From NCBI GenBank assembly GCA_910585215.1, contig CAJUDQ010000011.1:1-44477 (forward strand): 44,477 nucleotides of DNA. The letters are read 5' to 3'. The notes beneath the pieces were generated by a model that was not told where the DNA came from, searched no databases, and was given only the letters and a program-made list of their open reading frames with translations. A program made the position numbers and the translations under genes. Source of the DNA: an uncultured Lachnospiraceae bacterium (lineage in GTDB: Bacteria; Bacillota; Clostridia; Lachnospirales; Lachnospiraceae). Positions 26,591-35,055 of the stretch are shown one piece after another (within the stretch, counting starts at the first letter, position 1; each line of letters starts with the position of its first letter).

Positions 26591-26655
26591 AAAACAAGAT
26601 AACGAAATAAGATAACAAAATAAGGTAACAAAACAAGGTAACAAAATAAGGTAAT
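26591..26655 (+). repeat. Five 13-bp tandem repeats upstream of the FGGY kinase
   Basis: Five consecutive units of the form AAAAYAAGRTAAC (26591-26603, 26604-26616, 26617-26629, 26630-26642, 26643-26655). The first two read AAGATAAC, the next two AAGGTAAC and the last AAGGTAAT. They end 54 nt before the ATG, inside the probable leader or promoter. Confidence 0.85.
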
Positions 26656-26709
26656 TATAACACAAAAATGTGTTTTATGACAAAATTATATTCAGGAGGA
26701 TTATTTTAG

Positions 26710-28305
26710 ATGAGTGATGTAAAAAGTACAATTACAAGCGGTAAAGCAATACTTGGTATTGAATTTGGTTCCACAAGAATCAAGGCGGTGTTAATCGGTG
26801 AGGACAATGCTCCGATTGCATCGGGAAGTCATGAGTGGGAAAATCAGCTCGTAGATAATATCTGGACATACAGTCTGGATGCTATCTGGTCCGGTCTTCA
26901 GGATGCATATACTCAGATGACAAAGGATGTAAAAAACCAGTACGGTGTAGAAGTAGAAAAGCTTGGCGGTTTAGGTTTCAGCGCTATGATGCATGGATAT
27001 ATGGTGTTTGATGAAAAGGATGAGCTTTTAGTTCCGTTCCGTACATGGAGAAATACTATTACAGGTCCGGCTTCTGAAGAGCTGACAAAGCTGTTTAATT
27101 TCCATATTCCACAGAGATGGAGTATTGCACATCTGTATCAGGCCGTTTTAAACGGCGAGGAGCATGTGCCACAAATCAAATTCCAGACCACGCTGGAAGG
27201 GTATATCCATTGGAAACTGACAGGAGAAAAAGTGCTTGGTATCGGCGAAGCGTCAGGAATGTTCCCTGTTGATATGAATACAAAGGATTATAATCAGACA
27301 ATGGTGGAGCAGTTTGACAATTTGATAGCAGACAGAAATTTTACATGGAAACTTAGGGATATTCTGCCAAAGGTATTAGTTGCAGGAGAAAATGCCGGTA
27401 CATTGACAGCGGAAGGTGCAAAGCTTCTGGATGTATCTGGAAAGCTTCAGGCCGGTGTGCCTGTATGCCCTCCAGAAGGAGATGCTGGTACGGGAATGGT
27501 AGCGACTAACAGCGTAAAGGTGCGTACAGGAAATGTTTCTGCTGGAACCTCTGTATTTGGTATGGTAGTTCTTGAGAAGGATTTGTCAAAGGCATATGAG
27601 GAAATTGACCTTGTGACCACCCCTACTGGTTATCCGGTAGCTATGGCGCACTGTAATAATTGTACTTCGGATTTGAATGCATGGGTTAGCTTATTTAAAG
27701 AGTTTGCCCAAGCTTTCGGCATGGAAGTGGACATGAATAAACTGTTTGGCACATTATATAACAAAGCTTTAGAGGGAGACCCTGAATGTGGCGGTCTTTT
27801 GGCTTACAATTATTTTTCAGGTGAGCATATCACAGGATTTGACGAGGGACGTCCATTATTTGTACGCACACCGGAGAGTAAATTTAATCTGGCAAACTTT
27901 ATGAGAGTTCATTTATTTGCATCGTTAAGTGTTTTAAAAACTGGTTTGGATATTCTCTTTAAACAGGAAAATGTCAAGGCGGATAAAATCTATGGACATG
28001 GTGGCTTATTTAAGACAAAGGGCGTTGGTCAGGGTATTTTAGCGGCAGCGCTTAACACGCCTGTTTCCGTTATGGAGACAGCGGGAGAAGGCGGCGCATG
28101 GGGAATCGCCCTGCTTGCTTCTTATATGGTGAATAAAGAAGAAGGAGAAACTCTTGACGACTTCCTTGTAGACAAGGTATTTCATGGAGATACAGGTACA
28201 GAGATGAAACCGAATCCGGAAGATGTAAAGGGATTTGACGAATATTTAAAGAGATATACGTCAGGTCTTGCGATTGAGAAAGCGGCTGTTGAAGCAATGA
28301 AATAA
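26710..28305 (+). CDS. FGGY-family carbohydrate kinase
   Basis: A 531-residue ATP-dependent sugar kinase of the FGGY fold (actin-like ATPase halves). The N-terminal phosphate loop is GIEFGSTRIKAVL (about 16-28). GLGFSAMMHGYM, the metal/base region PPEGDAGTGMVATNSV (about 256-271), GNVSAGTSVFGM, and the C-terminal GHGGLFKTKGVGQ and GEGGAWGIALLA are all present. Length and style fit the pentulose kinases (xylulokinase/ribulokinase group), but no sugar isomerase or transporter is adjacent, so the substrate is open. AGGAGG at 26695-26700 precedes the ATG. A terminator follows. Confidence 0.85.
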   Translation: MSDVKSTITSGKAILGIEFGSTRIKAVLIGEDNAPIASGSHEWENQLVDNIWTYSLDAIWSGLQDAYTQMTKDVKNQYGVEVEKLGGLGFSAMMHGYMVFDEKDELLVPFRTWRNTITGPASEELTKLFNFHIPQRWSIAHLYQAVLNGEEHVPQIKFQTTLEGYIHWKLTGEKVLGIGEASGMFPVDMNTKDYNQTMVEQFDNLIADRNFTWKLRDILPKVLVAGENAGTLTAEGAKLLDVSGKLQAGVPVCPPEGDAGTGMVATNSVKVRTGNVSAGTSVFGMVVLEKDLSKAYEEIDLVTTPTGYPVAMAHCNNCTSDLNAWVSLFKEFAQAFGMEVDMNKLFGTLYNKALEGDPECGGLLAYNYFSGEHITGFDEGRPLFVRTPESKFNLANFMRVHLFASLSVLKTGLDILFKQENVKADKIYGHGGLFKTKGVGQGILAAALNTPVSVMETAGEGGAWGIALLASYMVNKEEGETLDDFLVDKVFHGDTGTEMKPNPEDVKGFDEYLKRYTSGLAIEKAAVEAMK

Positions 28306-28325
28306 GTTTGTAAGTTCGTAAATTT

Positions 28326-28378
28326 AAAATCTGGTGTTTACAAAGATGTAACAAATCTCGAAGGGCACCAGATTTTTT
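28326..28378 (+). terminator. Terminator after the FGGY kinase
   Basis: AATCTGGTG (28328-28336) pairs with CACCAGATT (28366-28374), extendable by A-T pairs, with a 29-nt loop and T run to 28378. Confidence 0.75.
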
Positions 28379-28414
28379 ATTTTTTAGGAAGCTGTTCTTA
28401 AAAGCAACAACTTC

Positions 28415-28466
28415 GAACAAAGTGCAGGAAGATATTACAAATATAAAGTGTTGCAGTACTTTGTTC
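28415..28466 (+). promoter_or_regulatory. Inverted repeat in the putP leader
   Basis: GAACAAAGT (28415-28423) and ACTTTGTTC (28458-28466) are perfectly complementary, 34 bp apart, with TGCA on the inner side of each arm. It ends 38 nt before the ATG of the symporter gene and could be an RNA stem or a split operator. Confidence 0.4.
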
Positions 28467-28504
28467 TTTCATATAAAATTAAAAAGAAAAGAGAGGAAAA
28501 ACAA

Positions 28505-30046
28505 ATGAGTGCAGAGGCAATATGTATGCTGATAGCGATTGTTGTTTATTTACTGATAACAATAGGAATAGGAATTAAATTTTCCAAGCAGAATAAGGAT
28601 ACGGATGATTTTTATCTGGGAGGCAGAAAACTGGGACCGTTTGTTACTGCAATGAGTGCAGAGGCATCCGATATGAGCAGCTGGCTGTTAATGGGACTGC
28701 CGGGGCTGGCTCTTGTTTCAGGGGTGGCAGAGCCGGCATGGACTGCGATTGGTCTTGCTGTCGGCACCTATTTTAACTGGCTGATTGTGGCCAAAAGACT
28801 GAGAATTTACAGCCATACTGCAGGAAATGCCGCTACAATTCCGGCATTTTTTTCAAACCGGTTTCGAGATGATAAGCGTATTCTTTCTGTAATTGCAGCA
28901 GTGGTCATTGTGATATTTTTTGTTCCTTATACAGCTTCCGGTTTTGCTGCCTGTGGAAAATTATTTAATTCTTTATTTGAGATAAATTATGGAACTGCGA
29001 TGATTGTCAGTGCTTTTGTTATTATTTTATATACGGCACTGGGAGGCTTTCTTGCCGCAAGTACCTCAGATTTAATGCAAAGCATAGTTATGACCATTGC
29101 AATTTTTGTGGTTATTATTTTTGGGGTTACAAGTGTGGGTGGCATGGATGTTGTTATGGATAATGCAAAGTCCATGACAGGATATTTTTCTCTGACAAAT
29201 ACATATAATGCGGGTTCGGATACGGGAGTGCCATATGCTGCACTGTCGATAGCATCTGCATTTGCATGGGGACTGGGATATTTTGGTATGCCGCATATTC
29301 TTTTGAGATTTATGGCGATTCAGGATGCATCCAAGCTGAAGCTTTCAAGAAGAATTGCAACTGTCTGGGTAGTGGTTTCAATGGGTGTATCTATTCTTAT
29401 CGGAGTTGTGGGAAATGCAATGATAAAGCAGGGAGTGCTTGGAAAACTGGATGATCCCGAAAGAATTATTGTCAATATTGCATCACTTATCAGTGAACAC
29501 GGAGTACTGGCAGCTCTGATTGCAGGTGTTATACTTGCGGGAATTCTGGCCGCAACTATGTCAACTGCAGATTCACAGCTTCTGGCCGCATCTTCAAGTG
29601 TATCTCAAAATATTGTAAAAGAAGTTTTTGTAAAGGATTTAAGCGAAAAGGCTTCCATGATAATAGCAAGAATTACACTGGTAGTAATTGCAGTCGTTGC
29701 AGTAGTGATTGCCCGTAATCAGAACAGTTCTGTTTTTGGAATTGTATCCTTTGCATGGGCAGGCTTTGGTGCGGCTTTTGGTCCTGTTATGTTGGCGGCA
29801 CTTTTCTGGAAACGCTGTAATAAATATGGAGCTCTTGCAGGAATGATAAGCGGAGGTGTGATGGTGTTTATATGGAAGTTTTTAGTTAGACCAATAGGCG
29901 GCATATGGGATATTTATGAGCTGCTGCCGGCATTTGTGGTGTCCGCCCTGTTTATTGCAATTGTCAGCCTTTTTACAAAGGAACCGGACAGGGAGATTGT
30001 AGAAGAATTTAATTCTGTTTCACATCAGATTAAAAATTATCATTAA
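28505..30046 (+). CDS. putP: Sodium/proline symporter-type transporter
   Basis: A 513-residue solute:sodium symporter with about 13 membrane helices. DFYLGGRKLGPFVTAMSAEASDMSSWLLMGLPG (about 33-65) is the PutP signature: the sodium-site residues and the ASDMSSW segment match the proline branch. GLGYFGMPHILLRFMA and AGVILAGILAATMSTADSQLLAASS follow as expected. The start is the ATG at 28505 after GAGAGGAAAA; an upstream in-frame start at 28448 lacks a good ribosome site. No proline catabolic gene is adjacent, so an osmoprotective or nutrient uptake role is equally possible. Confidence 0.9.
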   Translation: MSAEAICMLIAIVVYLLITIGIGIKFSKQNKDTDDFYLGGRKLGPFVTAMSAEASDMSSWLLMGLPGLALVSGVAEPAWTAIGLAVGTYFNWLIVAKRLRIYSHTAGNAATIPAFFSNRFRDDKRILSVIAAVVIVIFFVPYTASGFAACGKLFNSLFEINYGTAMIVSAFVIILYTALGGFLAASTSDLMQSIVMTIAIFVVIIFGVTSVGGMDVVMDNAKSMTGYFSLTNTYNAGSDTGVPYAALSIASAFAWGLGYFGMPHILLRFMAIQDASKLKLSRRIATVWVVVSMGVSILIGVVGNAMIKQGVLGKLDDPERIIVNIASLISEHGVLAALIAGVILAGILAATMSTADSQLLAASSSVSQNIVKEVFVKDLSEKASMIIARITLVVIAVVAVVIARNQNSSVFGIVSFAWAGFGAAFGPVMLAALFWKRCNKYGALAGMISGGVMVFIWKFLVRPIGGIWDIYELLPAFVVSALFIAIVSLFTKEPDREIVEEFNSVSHQIKNYH

Positions 30047-30114
30047 AAATGATTAAAAATATTCATTGCGTGAGGCACATAAAGATGCTATCATATGCAT
30101 ATATTAACCAATAG

Positions 30115-30167
30115 ATATAAAATTGATTTATATTAATGCAGAGAGACATTATCTTTTGTCTGATAAT
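30115..30167. promoter_or_regulatory. Dyads upstream of the leuA-araC fusion
   Basis: ATATAAA-ATTGA-TTTATAT (30115-30133) and ATTATC-8 nt-GATAAT (30148-30153 with 30162-30167), followed by two similar TGTCTG/AGTCTG units. No T-box or leader peptide is seen in the 200-bp gap. Whether the fused AraC domain binds here is only a hypothesis. Confidence 0.35.
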
Positions 30168-30244
30168 CAGTATAGTCTGTCTTTGAGTATATGGCAAAAA
30201 CCGGCTGTATTATTTCTGTATAATATCAAAAAGGAGATTTAACC

Positions 30245-32227
30245 ATGAAGAATTTTGAAAAGTATGAAAGAGCATATTTTATGCCTCCCAAGGTCAGTTT
30301 TGACTGGGTGAAAAAGGAATATATTGAAGAACCGCCGATATGGTGCAGCGTGGATTTGCGTGACGGCAATCAGGCATTAGTCGAGCCGATGAGCCTTGAG
30401 GAGAAGCTTGAATTTTTCCAAATGCTGGTGGATATCGGTTTTAAAGAAATAGAAGTAGGATTTCCGGCAGCTTCAGAGACAGAGTATAACTTTATGCGTG
30501 CGCTGATAGAAAAGAATATGATACCGGAGGACGTAACCGTTCAGGTATTGACACAGGCAAGAGAACATATTATCAGAAAAACTTTTGAAGCTGTCAAAGG
30601 CGCTCCTCATGCAGTCATTCATTTGTATAACTCTACATCTGTAGCGCAGAGAGAGCAGGTTTTTCGTAAAAGTAAAGAAGAAATCAAACAAATTGCTATA
30701 GATGGAGCAAAGTTATTAAAAGAGCTGGCAGAAGAAACAGAAGGAAACTTTACTTTTGAGTACAGTCCTGAAAGTTTTCCGGGTACGGAAGTGGATTATG
30801 CACTGGAGGTTTGCAATGCAGTACTTGATGTGTGGAAGCCTTCAGAGAAAAAAAAGGCGATTATCAATATTCCGGCAACGGTGGAGAATGCAATGCCACA
30901 TGTATTTGCCTCTCAGGTGGAATATATCAACAAGAATCTGAAGCATCGTGAAAATGTTGTGTTAAGTATACACCCGCACAATGACAGAGGCTGCGGAGTT
31001 GCCGCCGCAGAATTTGGAGTGCTGGCCGGTGCAGACAGAATCGAGGGTACATTATTTGGAAATGGTGAGAGAACAGGAAATGTGGATATTATTACGCTGG
31101 CAATGAATATGTTCTCACATGGGGTCGACCCAAAGCTGGATTTTGGAAATATGCCGCAAATTTGTGAAAAATATGAAAGGCTGACCAGAATGACAGTCTC
31201 TCCAAGACAGCCATATGCAGGCGAATTGGTATTTACTGCATTTTCGGGTTCTCATCAGGATGCTATTGCAAAGGGAATGAAGTATAGAGAAGATAATAAC
31301 AATGAGAGATGGACGGTTCCATATCTTCCGATTGACCCGAAGGATGTGGGAAGAACTTATGATAAAGATGTTATTCGAATCAACAGCCAGTCCGGAAAAG
31401 GCGGCGTAAGTTATGTATTAAAGGAGAAATATGGAATTACGCTTCCAATGGCCATGCGGGAGTCTGTGGGCTATATGATAAAAGGAGTATCCGACAAAGA
31501 GCATAAAGAGCTCAGTCCAGAAGATATCTATCAGATTTTTGAGGATAAATATATTTATAATACACCGGTTTTCCAGATTGTAGAATGTCATTTTAAACAG
31601 ACAGACGGAATTGTGGCAGAAGCAGCGCTGAATTATAACAATCAGGTGACAAGGGTAAAGGCAAATGGAAATGGAAGACTGGATGCGGTAAGCAATGCAA
31701 TTAAACAGTTTTTTGACATCAGTTATGAATTGTCCAGCTATGAAGAACATTCCCAGACAAAGGGCTCTTCTTCAAAGGCAGTTGCCTATGTGGGAATTTC
31801 ATGTTCCGGTAAGAAATACTGGGGTGTCGGTATTGATGAGGATATTATCCGTGCCTCGATTCATGCGCTTGCGGTAGCAGTAAATCAGCTTGAAGAGATT
31901 AAGGACAGCAATATGGATGACAGAATGAATGAGATATTAAATTTTATTCAGGAGAATTATACTTCTGTTACGCTGGATGATTTATCAGAGCATTTTCATC
32001 TGTCAAAACCGTATATGTCAAAGTATATTAAAGAAAAATCGGGGAAGACTTTTGGAGATATTGTAAAGGGAATCCGGATGAAAAAGGCAAAGACGCTGTT
32101 GAAAAATACCAGCATGACAATTGAAAATGTTTCAAGGACTCTGGGGTATGACAATGTTGAGCATTTCAGCCGTTCATTTAAGAAGGTATTTGACATGACA
32201 CCAAAGCAGTTTAGAAACAGCAGGTAA
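30245..32227 (+). CDS. leuA: 2-isopropylmalate synthase fused to an AraC-type DNA-binding domain
   Basis: A 660-residue chimera in one uninterrupted frame. Residues about 10-552 are a complete alpha-isopropylmalate synthase of the long (yeast/actinobacterial) type. The catalytic barrel has SVDLRDGNQAL (35-45; R39, D40, N42), the metal ligands H243 and H245 in HPHND and GNGERTGNVD (272-281). The leucine-sensing domain (about 435-552) has GNGRLDAV. The enzyme condenses 2-oxoisovalerate and acetyl-CoA, first step of leucine synthesis. Residues about 557-660 form a full AraC/XylS double helix-turn-helix: HTH1 around TLDDLSEHFHLSKPYMSKYI, HTH2 around SRTLGYDNVEHFSRSFKK, closing with MTPKQFR. AAGGAG precedes the ATG. 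No other leu genes are near. By inference it may regulate genes according to leucine. Confidence 0.92.
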   Translation: MKNFEKYERAYFMPPKVSFDWVKKEYIEEPPIWCSVDLRDGNQALVEPMSLEEKLEFFQMLVDIGFKEIEVGFPAASETEYNFMRALIEKNMIPEDVTVQVLTQAREHIIRKTFEAVKGAPHAVIHLYNSTSVAQREQVFRKSKEEIKQIAIDGAKLLKELAEETEGNFTFEYSPESFPGTEVDYALEVCNAVLDVWKPSEKKKAIINIPATVENAMPHVFASQVEYINKNLKHRENVVLSIHPHNDRGCGVAAAEFGVLAGADRIEGTLFGNGERTGNVDIITLAMNMFSHGVDPKLDFGNMPQICEKYERLTRMTVSPRQPYAGELVFTAFSGSHQDAIAKGMKYREDNNNERWTVPYLPIDPKDVGRTYDKDVIRINSQSGKGGVSYVLKEKYGITLPMAMRESVGYMIKGVSDKEHKELSPEDIYQIFEDKYIYNTPVFQIVECHFKQTDGIVAEAALNYNNQVTRVKANGNGRLDAVSNAIKQFFDISYELSSYEEHSQTKGSSSKAVAYVGISCSGKKYWGVGIDEDIIRASIHALAVAVNQLEEIKDSNMDDRMNEILNFIQENYTSVTLDDLSEHFHLSKPYMSKYIKEKSGKTFGDIVKGIRMKKAKTLLKNTSMTIENVSRTLGYDNVEHFSRSFKKVFDMTPKQFRNSR

Positions 32228-32245
32228 AAACAAGGAGTTTGAACG

Positions 32246-32971
32246 ATGTATTCCTTTCAAAATAAAGTGCGTTACAGTGAAGTAAATAAAGAATTGAAGT
32301 TGAATATTCCGTCAATTGTAAATTATATGCAGGATTGCAGTTTCTTTCAGTCAGAAAGTCTTGGGGTTGGCGTAGATTTCTTAAATGAGATTCACAGAGC
32401 ATGGGTGTTAAATTCTTGGCAGATTGATATTCTTGAGGATATTCCGGTCTGCCAGGATATTAAAATTGGCACATGGGCTTATGATGCAAAAGGAGTATAT
32501 GGATACCGGAATTTTGTAATCAAAACAATGGAGGACAGACCGCTTGTCAATGCAAACTCTTTGTGGGTGCTTCTAAATACGGAAACGGGAAAGCCGGAAA
32601 AAGTTACAAAAAGAGAAGTAGAGGCTTATGGACAGGAAGAACGAATTGATATGGAATATCTGGACAGGAAGATAAAAACAGAGGGGGAGGGACAAATACA
32701 GAAAATAATTCCTGTCAGAAAATATCATATTGATACAAATGGTCATGTAAATAACAGATGGTATGTTCAGTTTGCAATGGAGTATGTATCAGAAGAAGAG
32801 AAAATCAACGGATATAAAATTAACCGGATTCGCGTGGAATATAAAAAATCTGCAAAGTACGGGGATGTGATTGTTCCGGTGGTATATGGCGGTGAAACAG
32901 AGAGAACAGTTTCCATGAATGATGAAGCGGGACAGCCGTATGCAAAAGTGCAGCTGATTGCCAGACAGTAA
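32246..32971 (+). CDS. Acyl-ACP thioesterase (FatA/FatB family)
   Basis: A 241-residue double-hotdog protein that releases fatty acids from acyl carrier protein. The N-terminal hotdog opens with VRYSEVNKELKLN and contains MQDCSFFQSESLG. The helix HRAWVLNSWQI and the segment WAYDAKGVYGYRNFVI follow. The second hotdog carries HIDTNGHVNNRWYVQFAM (about 159-176), where the Asn-His pair of the active site lies. It is 18 nt downstream of the leuA-araC fusion with AAGGAG, so probably in the same transcript. The link to leucine metabolism could be branched-chain fatty acids, but that is only a guess. Confidence 0.88.
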   Translation: MYSFQNKVRYSEVNKELKLNIPSIVNYMQDCSFFQSESLGVGVDFLNEIHRAWVLNSWQIDILEDIPVCQDIKIGTWAYDAKGVYGYRNFVIKTMEDRPLVNANSLWVLLNTETGKPEKVTKREVEAYGQEERIDMEYLDRKIKTEGEGQIQKIIPVRKYHIDTNGHVNNRWYVQFAMEYVSEEEKINGYKINRIRVEYKKSAKYGDVIVPVVYGGETERTVSMNDEAGQPYAKVQLIARQ

Positions 32972-33085
32972 TTTGACAGCTTTGTGAAGTATCTGAAAAC
33001 TGGATGAAAAAAGAGGGGAAAGCCTTGGCTTTATCATTGATATCTGGTATACTGACTGAAAGTGAAAGAAACTGGAGGTATTCAT

Positions 33086-34078
33086 ATGAAAAAGAAGTTA
33101 TTGATTGTTTTTGGTGTAGTTTTATGTATGAGTCTGTCTGGATGTGCTGAAAAAGCCCAGAAGCCGGCGACAGATACAGACAGAAAGACAGGTACAGAAC
33201 AAAATGAAGATACAGAAAAGAAGACAGATACAGGAGAAAATGAGAAAATAGATACGGAGACTTTGGCAAAGGAAATAAAGGCAAAGGATGTGACAATTGC
33301 AGATGGAATTACCGTAAAGTTTTCAAAATTTGAAGTAAACTCTGAATATGATTCTTCTGCAACGGTAATTCGTTTAAAGGATAATGAGATTGCTGTAGAG
33401 GGAGAGGGCGCCAGTACAAATGGAAATGTGGTTACAATTTCAAAAGAGGGCACCTATGTGATATCGGGAAAGCTGACAGACGGGCAGATTATTGTCGAGG
33501 CGGCAAAGACAGATAAGATACAGCTTGTGCTTAATGGCGTTGACGTAACTTGTACAAATGGTGCACCTTTGTGCGTAAAATCAGCGGATAAGACAGTGCT
33601 GACACTGGCAGAGGGAAGCGAAAATATATTTACCGATGCGCCTCATGGAAATGAGGAGCAGAATGCGTGTGTTTTCAGTAAAGATGATTTGGCAGTAAAT
33701 GGAACCGGAACGTTGACAGTAAACGGGAAGTATAACAATGGAATAGGGAGTAAAAACGATTTGGAAATTATCAGCGGTACAGTCAATGTTACAGCGGTAA
33801 AAAACGGGTTGAAAGGAAATGACAGTGTAGCTGTTTTGACTGGAGATATTCATATTACTGCGGGAAAAGACGGAATAAAATCTGATAATGATACGGAGGC
33901 AGGAAAGGGATATGTGTATATTGAAAACGCCAGTATTACAGGAAAAGCAGGTGATGATGGCATACAGGCAGTCAGTGCACTTGTATTTTCCAAGGGTATC
34001 TATCAGGTGGAATGTGAAGGAAAGAAAACGAATTGTGAGGGAGTAAATAAGATAGCAGAGGAAGTAATGACAAAATAA
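33086..34078 (+). CDS. Cthe_2159-type carbohydrate-binding lipoprotein
   Basis: A 330-residue lipoprotein. The signal peptide ends in LSGC, with C20 as lipidated residue, then comes a Lys/Thr/Glu-rich linker (about 22-65) and a repetitive beta-rich domain (about 80-325). In the domain, phrases such as TYVISGKLTDGQIIV, VQLVLNGVDV-like strands, GSENIFTDA, DDLAVNGTGTLTVNG and GNDSVAVLTGDIHITAGKDGIKSDN repeat at one-turn spacing, the beta-helix pattern of the Cthe_2159 (DUF4353) family, whose founding member binds cellulose and polygalacturonic acid. The ATG at 33086 has GGAGG in front. It lacks obvious catalytic residues and is probably a surface polysaccharide-binding protein. Confidence 0.85.
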   Translation: MKKKLLIVFGVVLCMSLSGCAEKAQKPATDTDRKTGTEQNEDTEKKTDTGENEKIDTETLAKEIKAKDVTIADGITVKFSKFEVNSEYDSSATVIRLKDNEIAVEGEGASTNGNVVTISKEGTYVISGKLTDGQIIVEAAKTDKIQLVLNGVDVTCTNGAPLCVKSADKTVLTLAEGSENIFTDAPHGNEEQNACVFSKDDLAVNGTGTLTVNGKYNNGIGSKNDLEIISGTVNVTAVKNGLKGNDSVAVLTGDIHITAGKDGIKSDNDTEAGKGYVYIENASITGKAGDDGIQAVSALVFSKGIYQVECEGKKTNCEGVNKIAEEVMTK

Positions 34079-34123
34079 TCAGGCAGAATTTTTAAAGATT
34101 GTTTTAAAATAAAAAATTTACTC

Positions 34124-34152
34124 TTGACAAAAATAAACAGAAAGTGTATTAT
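34124..34152 (+). promoter_or_regulatory. tRNA-Arg(ACG) promoter
   Basis: TTGACA (34124-34129) and TATTAT (34147-34152), 17 bp apart, 24 nt before the tRNA. Confidence 0.8.
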
Positions 34153-34175
34153 ATTAGTGTTGTGATATAGCAAAC

Positions 34176-34249
34176 GTGTGTGTAGCTCAGCTGGATAGAG
34201 CACTTGGCTACGGACCAAGGTGTCGGGAGTTCGAATCTTCTCACGCACG
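34176..34249 (+). tRNA. tRNA-Arg (anticodon ACG)
   Basis: Full cloverleaf: acceptor GTGTGTG/CACGCAC, D stem GCTC/GAGC, anticodon stem CTTGG/CCAAG with loop CTACGGA, T loop TTCGAAT. A34 is normally edited to inosine to read CGN. CCA is not encoded. Confidence 0.95.
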
Positions 34250-34256
34250 CTGATAA

Positions 34257-34290
34257 AGCTTCTGAGAGTATTTACTTTCAGAGGCTTTTT
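34257..34290 (+). terminator. Terminator after tRNA-Arg(ACG)
   Basis: AGCTTCTGA pairs with TCAGAGGCT (9 bp, one G-T), followed by TTTTT. Confidence 0.85.
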
Positions 34291-34308
34291 GTATTATTTG
34301 AACCGCTT

Positions 34309-34325
34309 ATGATTAAAGTCACGAG
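34309..34325. repeat. Palindromic repeat, copy 2 (diverged, inverted)
   Basis: ATGATTAAAGTCACGAG resembles the reverse complement of the palindrome at 24277-24292 plus its AG flank, with two changes. It stands in the gap before the glycosylase gene. Confidence 0.35.
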
Positions 34326-34417
34326 TGGCCTTGATATATCTCATAAAAATAGTAAATAAGTAAATATATAGTTATAGTATACCAGATAGGCCATGAAACA
34401 GATTATGGAGGTAAATT

Positions 34418-34933
34418 ATGGAGGAATATATCAATATCAGTCATACATTTGACCCTGTATATGATAATACATCCAGAATTTTGATTTTGGGTACGTTCCC
34501 TTCTGTAAAATCAAGAGAAACTCATTTTTACTATGGCCATCCCATGAACAGATTCTGGAAGCTTCTTGCAGCGCTGACGGAAACAGAATTGCCTGTGACT
34601 ATAGAGCAAAAGAAAGGCCTTCTCTTGAGGCATCATATTGCAGTATGGGATGTCATTCAAAGTTGCAGCATTACAGGTTCTGGGGATGCATCGATACGTG
34701 ACGTTGTTCCAAATGATTTTACAGAGCTTTTGAAAAAAACAGAAATTAAAAAAATTTATGCAAATGGGAATAAAGCTTATGAATTATATATGAAATATGT
34801 ATATTCAAATACCAAAACAGAGATTGAGAAGCTTCCCTCTACAAGTCCGGCAAACGCGGGATATTCCTTGGAAAAATTAAAAGAAAAATGGAAGATAATA
34901 CTGTCAGAGCTTGAAAAGTATTCCGATAACTGA
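34418..34933 (+). CDS. DNA-deoxyinosine (hypoxanthine) glycosylase
   Basis: A 171-residue member of the uracil-DNA glycosylase superfamily, the family 6 hypoxanthine-DNA glycosylase type, which removes deaminated adenine from DNA. Motif 1 is LILGTFPSVKSRE (about 21-33), followed by YYGHPMNRFWKLLA (about 39-52), AVWDVIQSC, and the motif 2 equivalent LPSTSPANAGYS near 144-155. There is no aspartate or asparagine of the Ung type in motif 1, as expected for this branch. AGGTAAATT lies before the ATG; GGAGG is a little upstream. Confidence 0.85.
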   Translation: MEEYINISHTFDPVYDNTSRILILGTFPSVKSRETHFYYGHPMNRFWKLLAALTETELPVTIEQKKGLLLRHHIAVWDVIQSCSITGSGDASIRDVVPNDFTELLKKTEIKKIYANGNKAYELYMKYVYSNTKTEIEKLPSTSPANAGYSLEKLKEKWKIILSELEKYSDN

Positions 34934-35055
34934 TACAATAAAGAAAATTGTGAATTTATGCAGTGAAATGTATTATATAATCAATAAAGAATAATTGCGG
35001 TAAGAGCATAATAAATTACGAATACATATGATTGTATTCAGATTGTGAGGAAATA

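Noticed and set aside
26591..26655. CRISPR-like array.
   Set aside because: The units are 13 bp without spacers, and no cas genes are present.
28448..28504. N-terminal extension of the symporter.
   Set aside because: It would add a Lys-rich segment before the first helix and has no ribosome site. The ATG at 28505 matches PutP starts.
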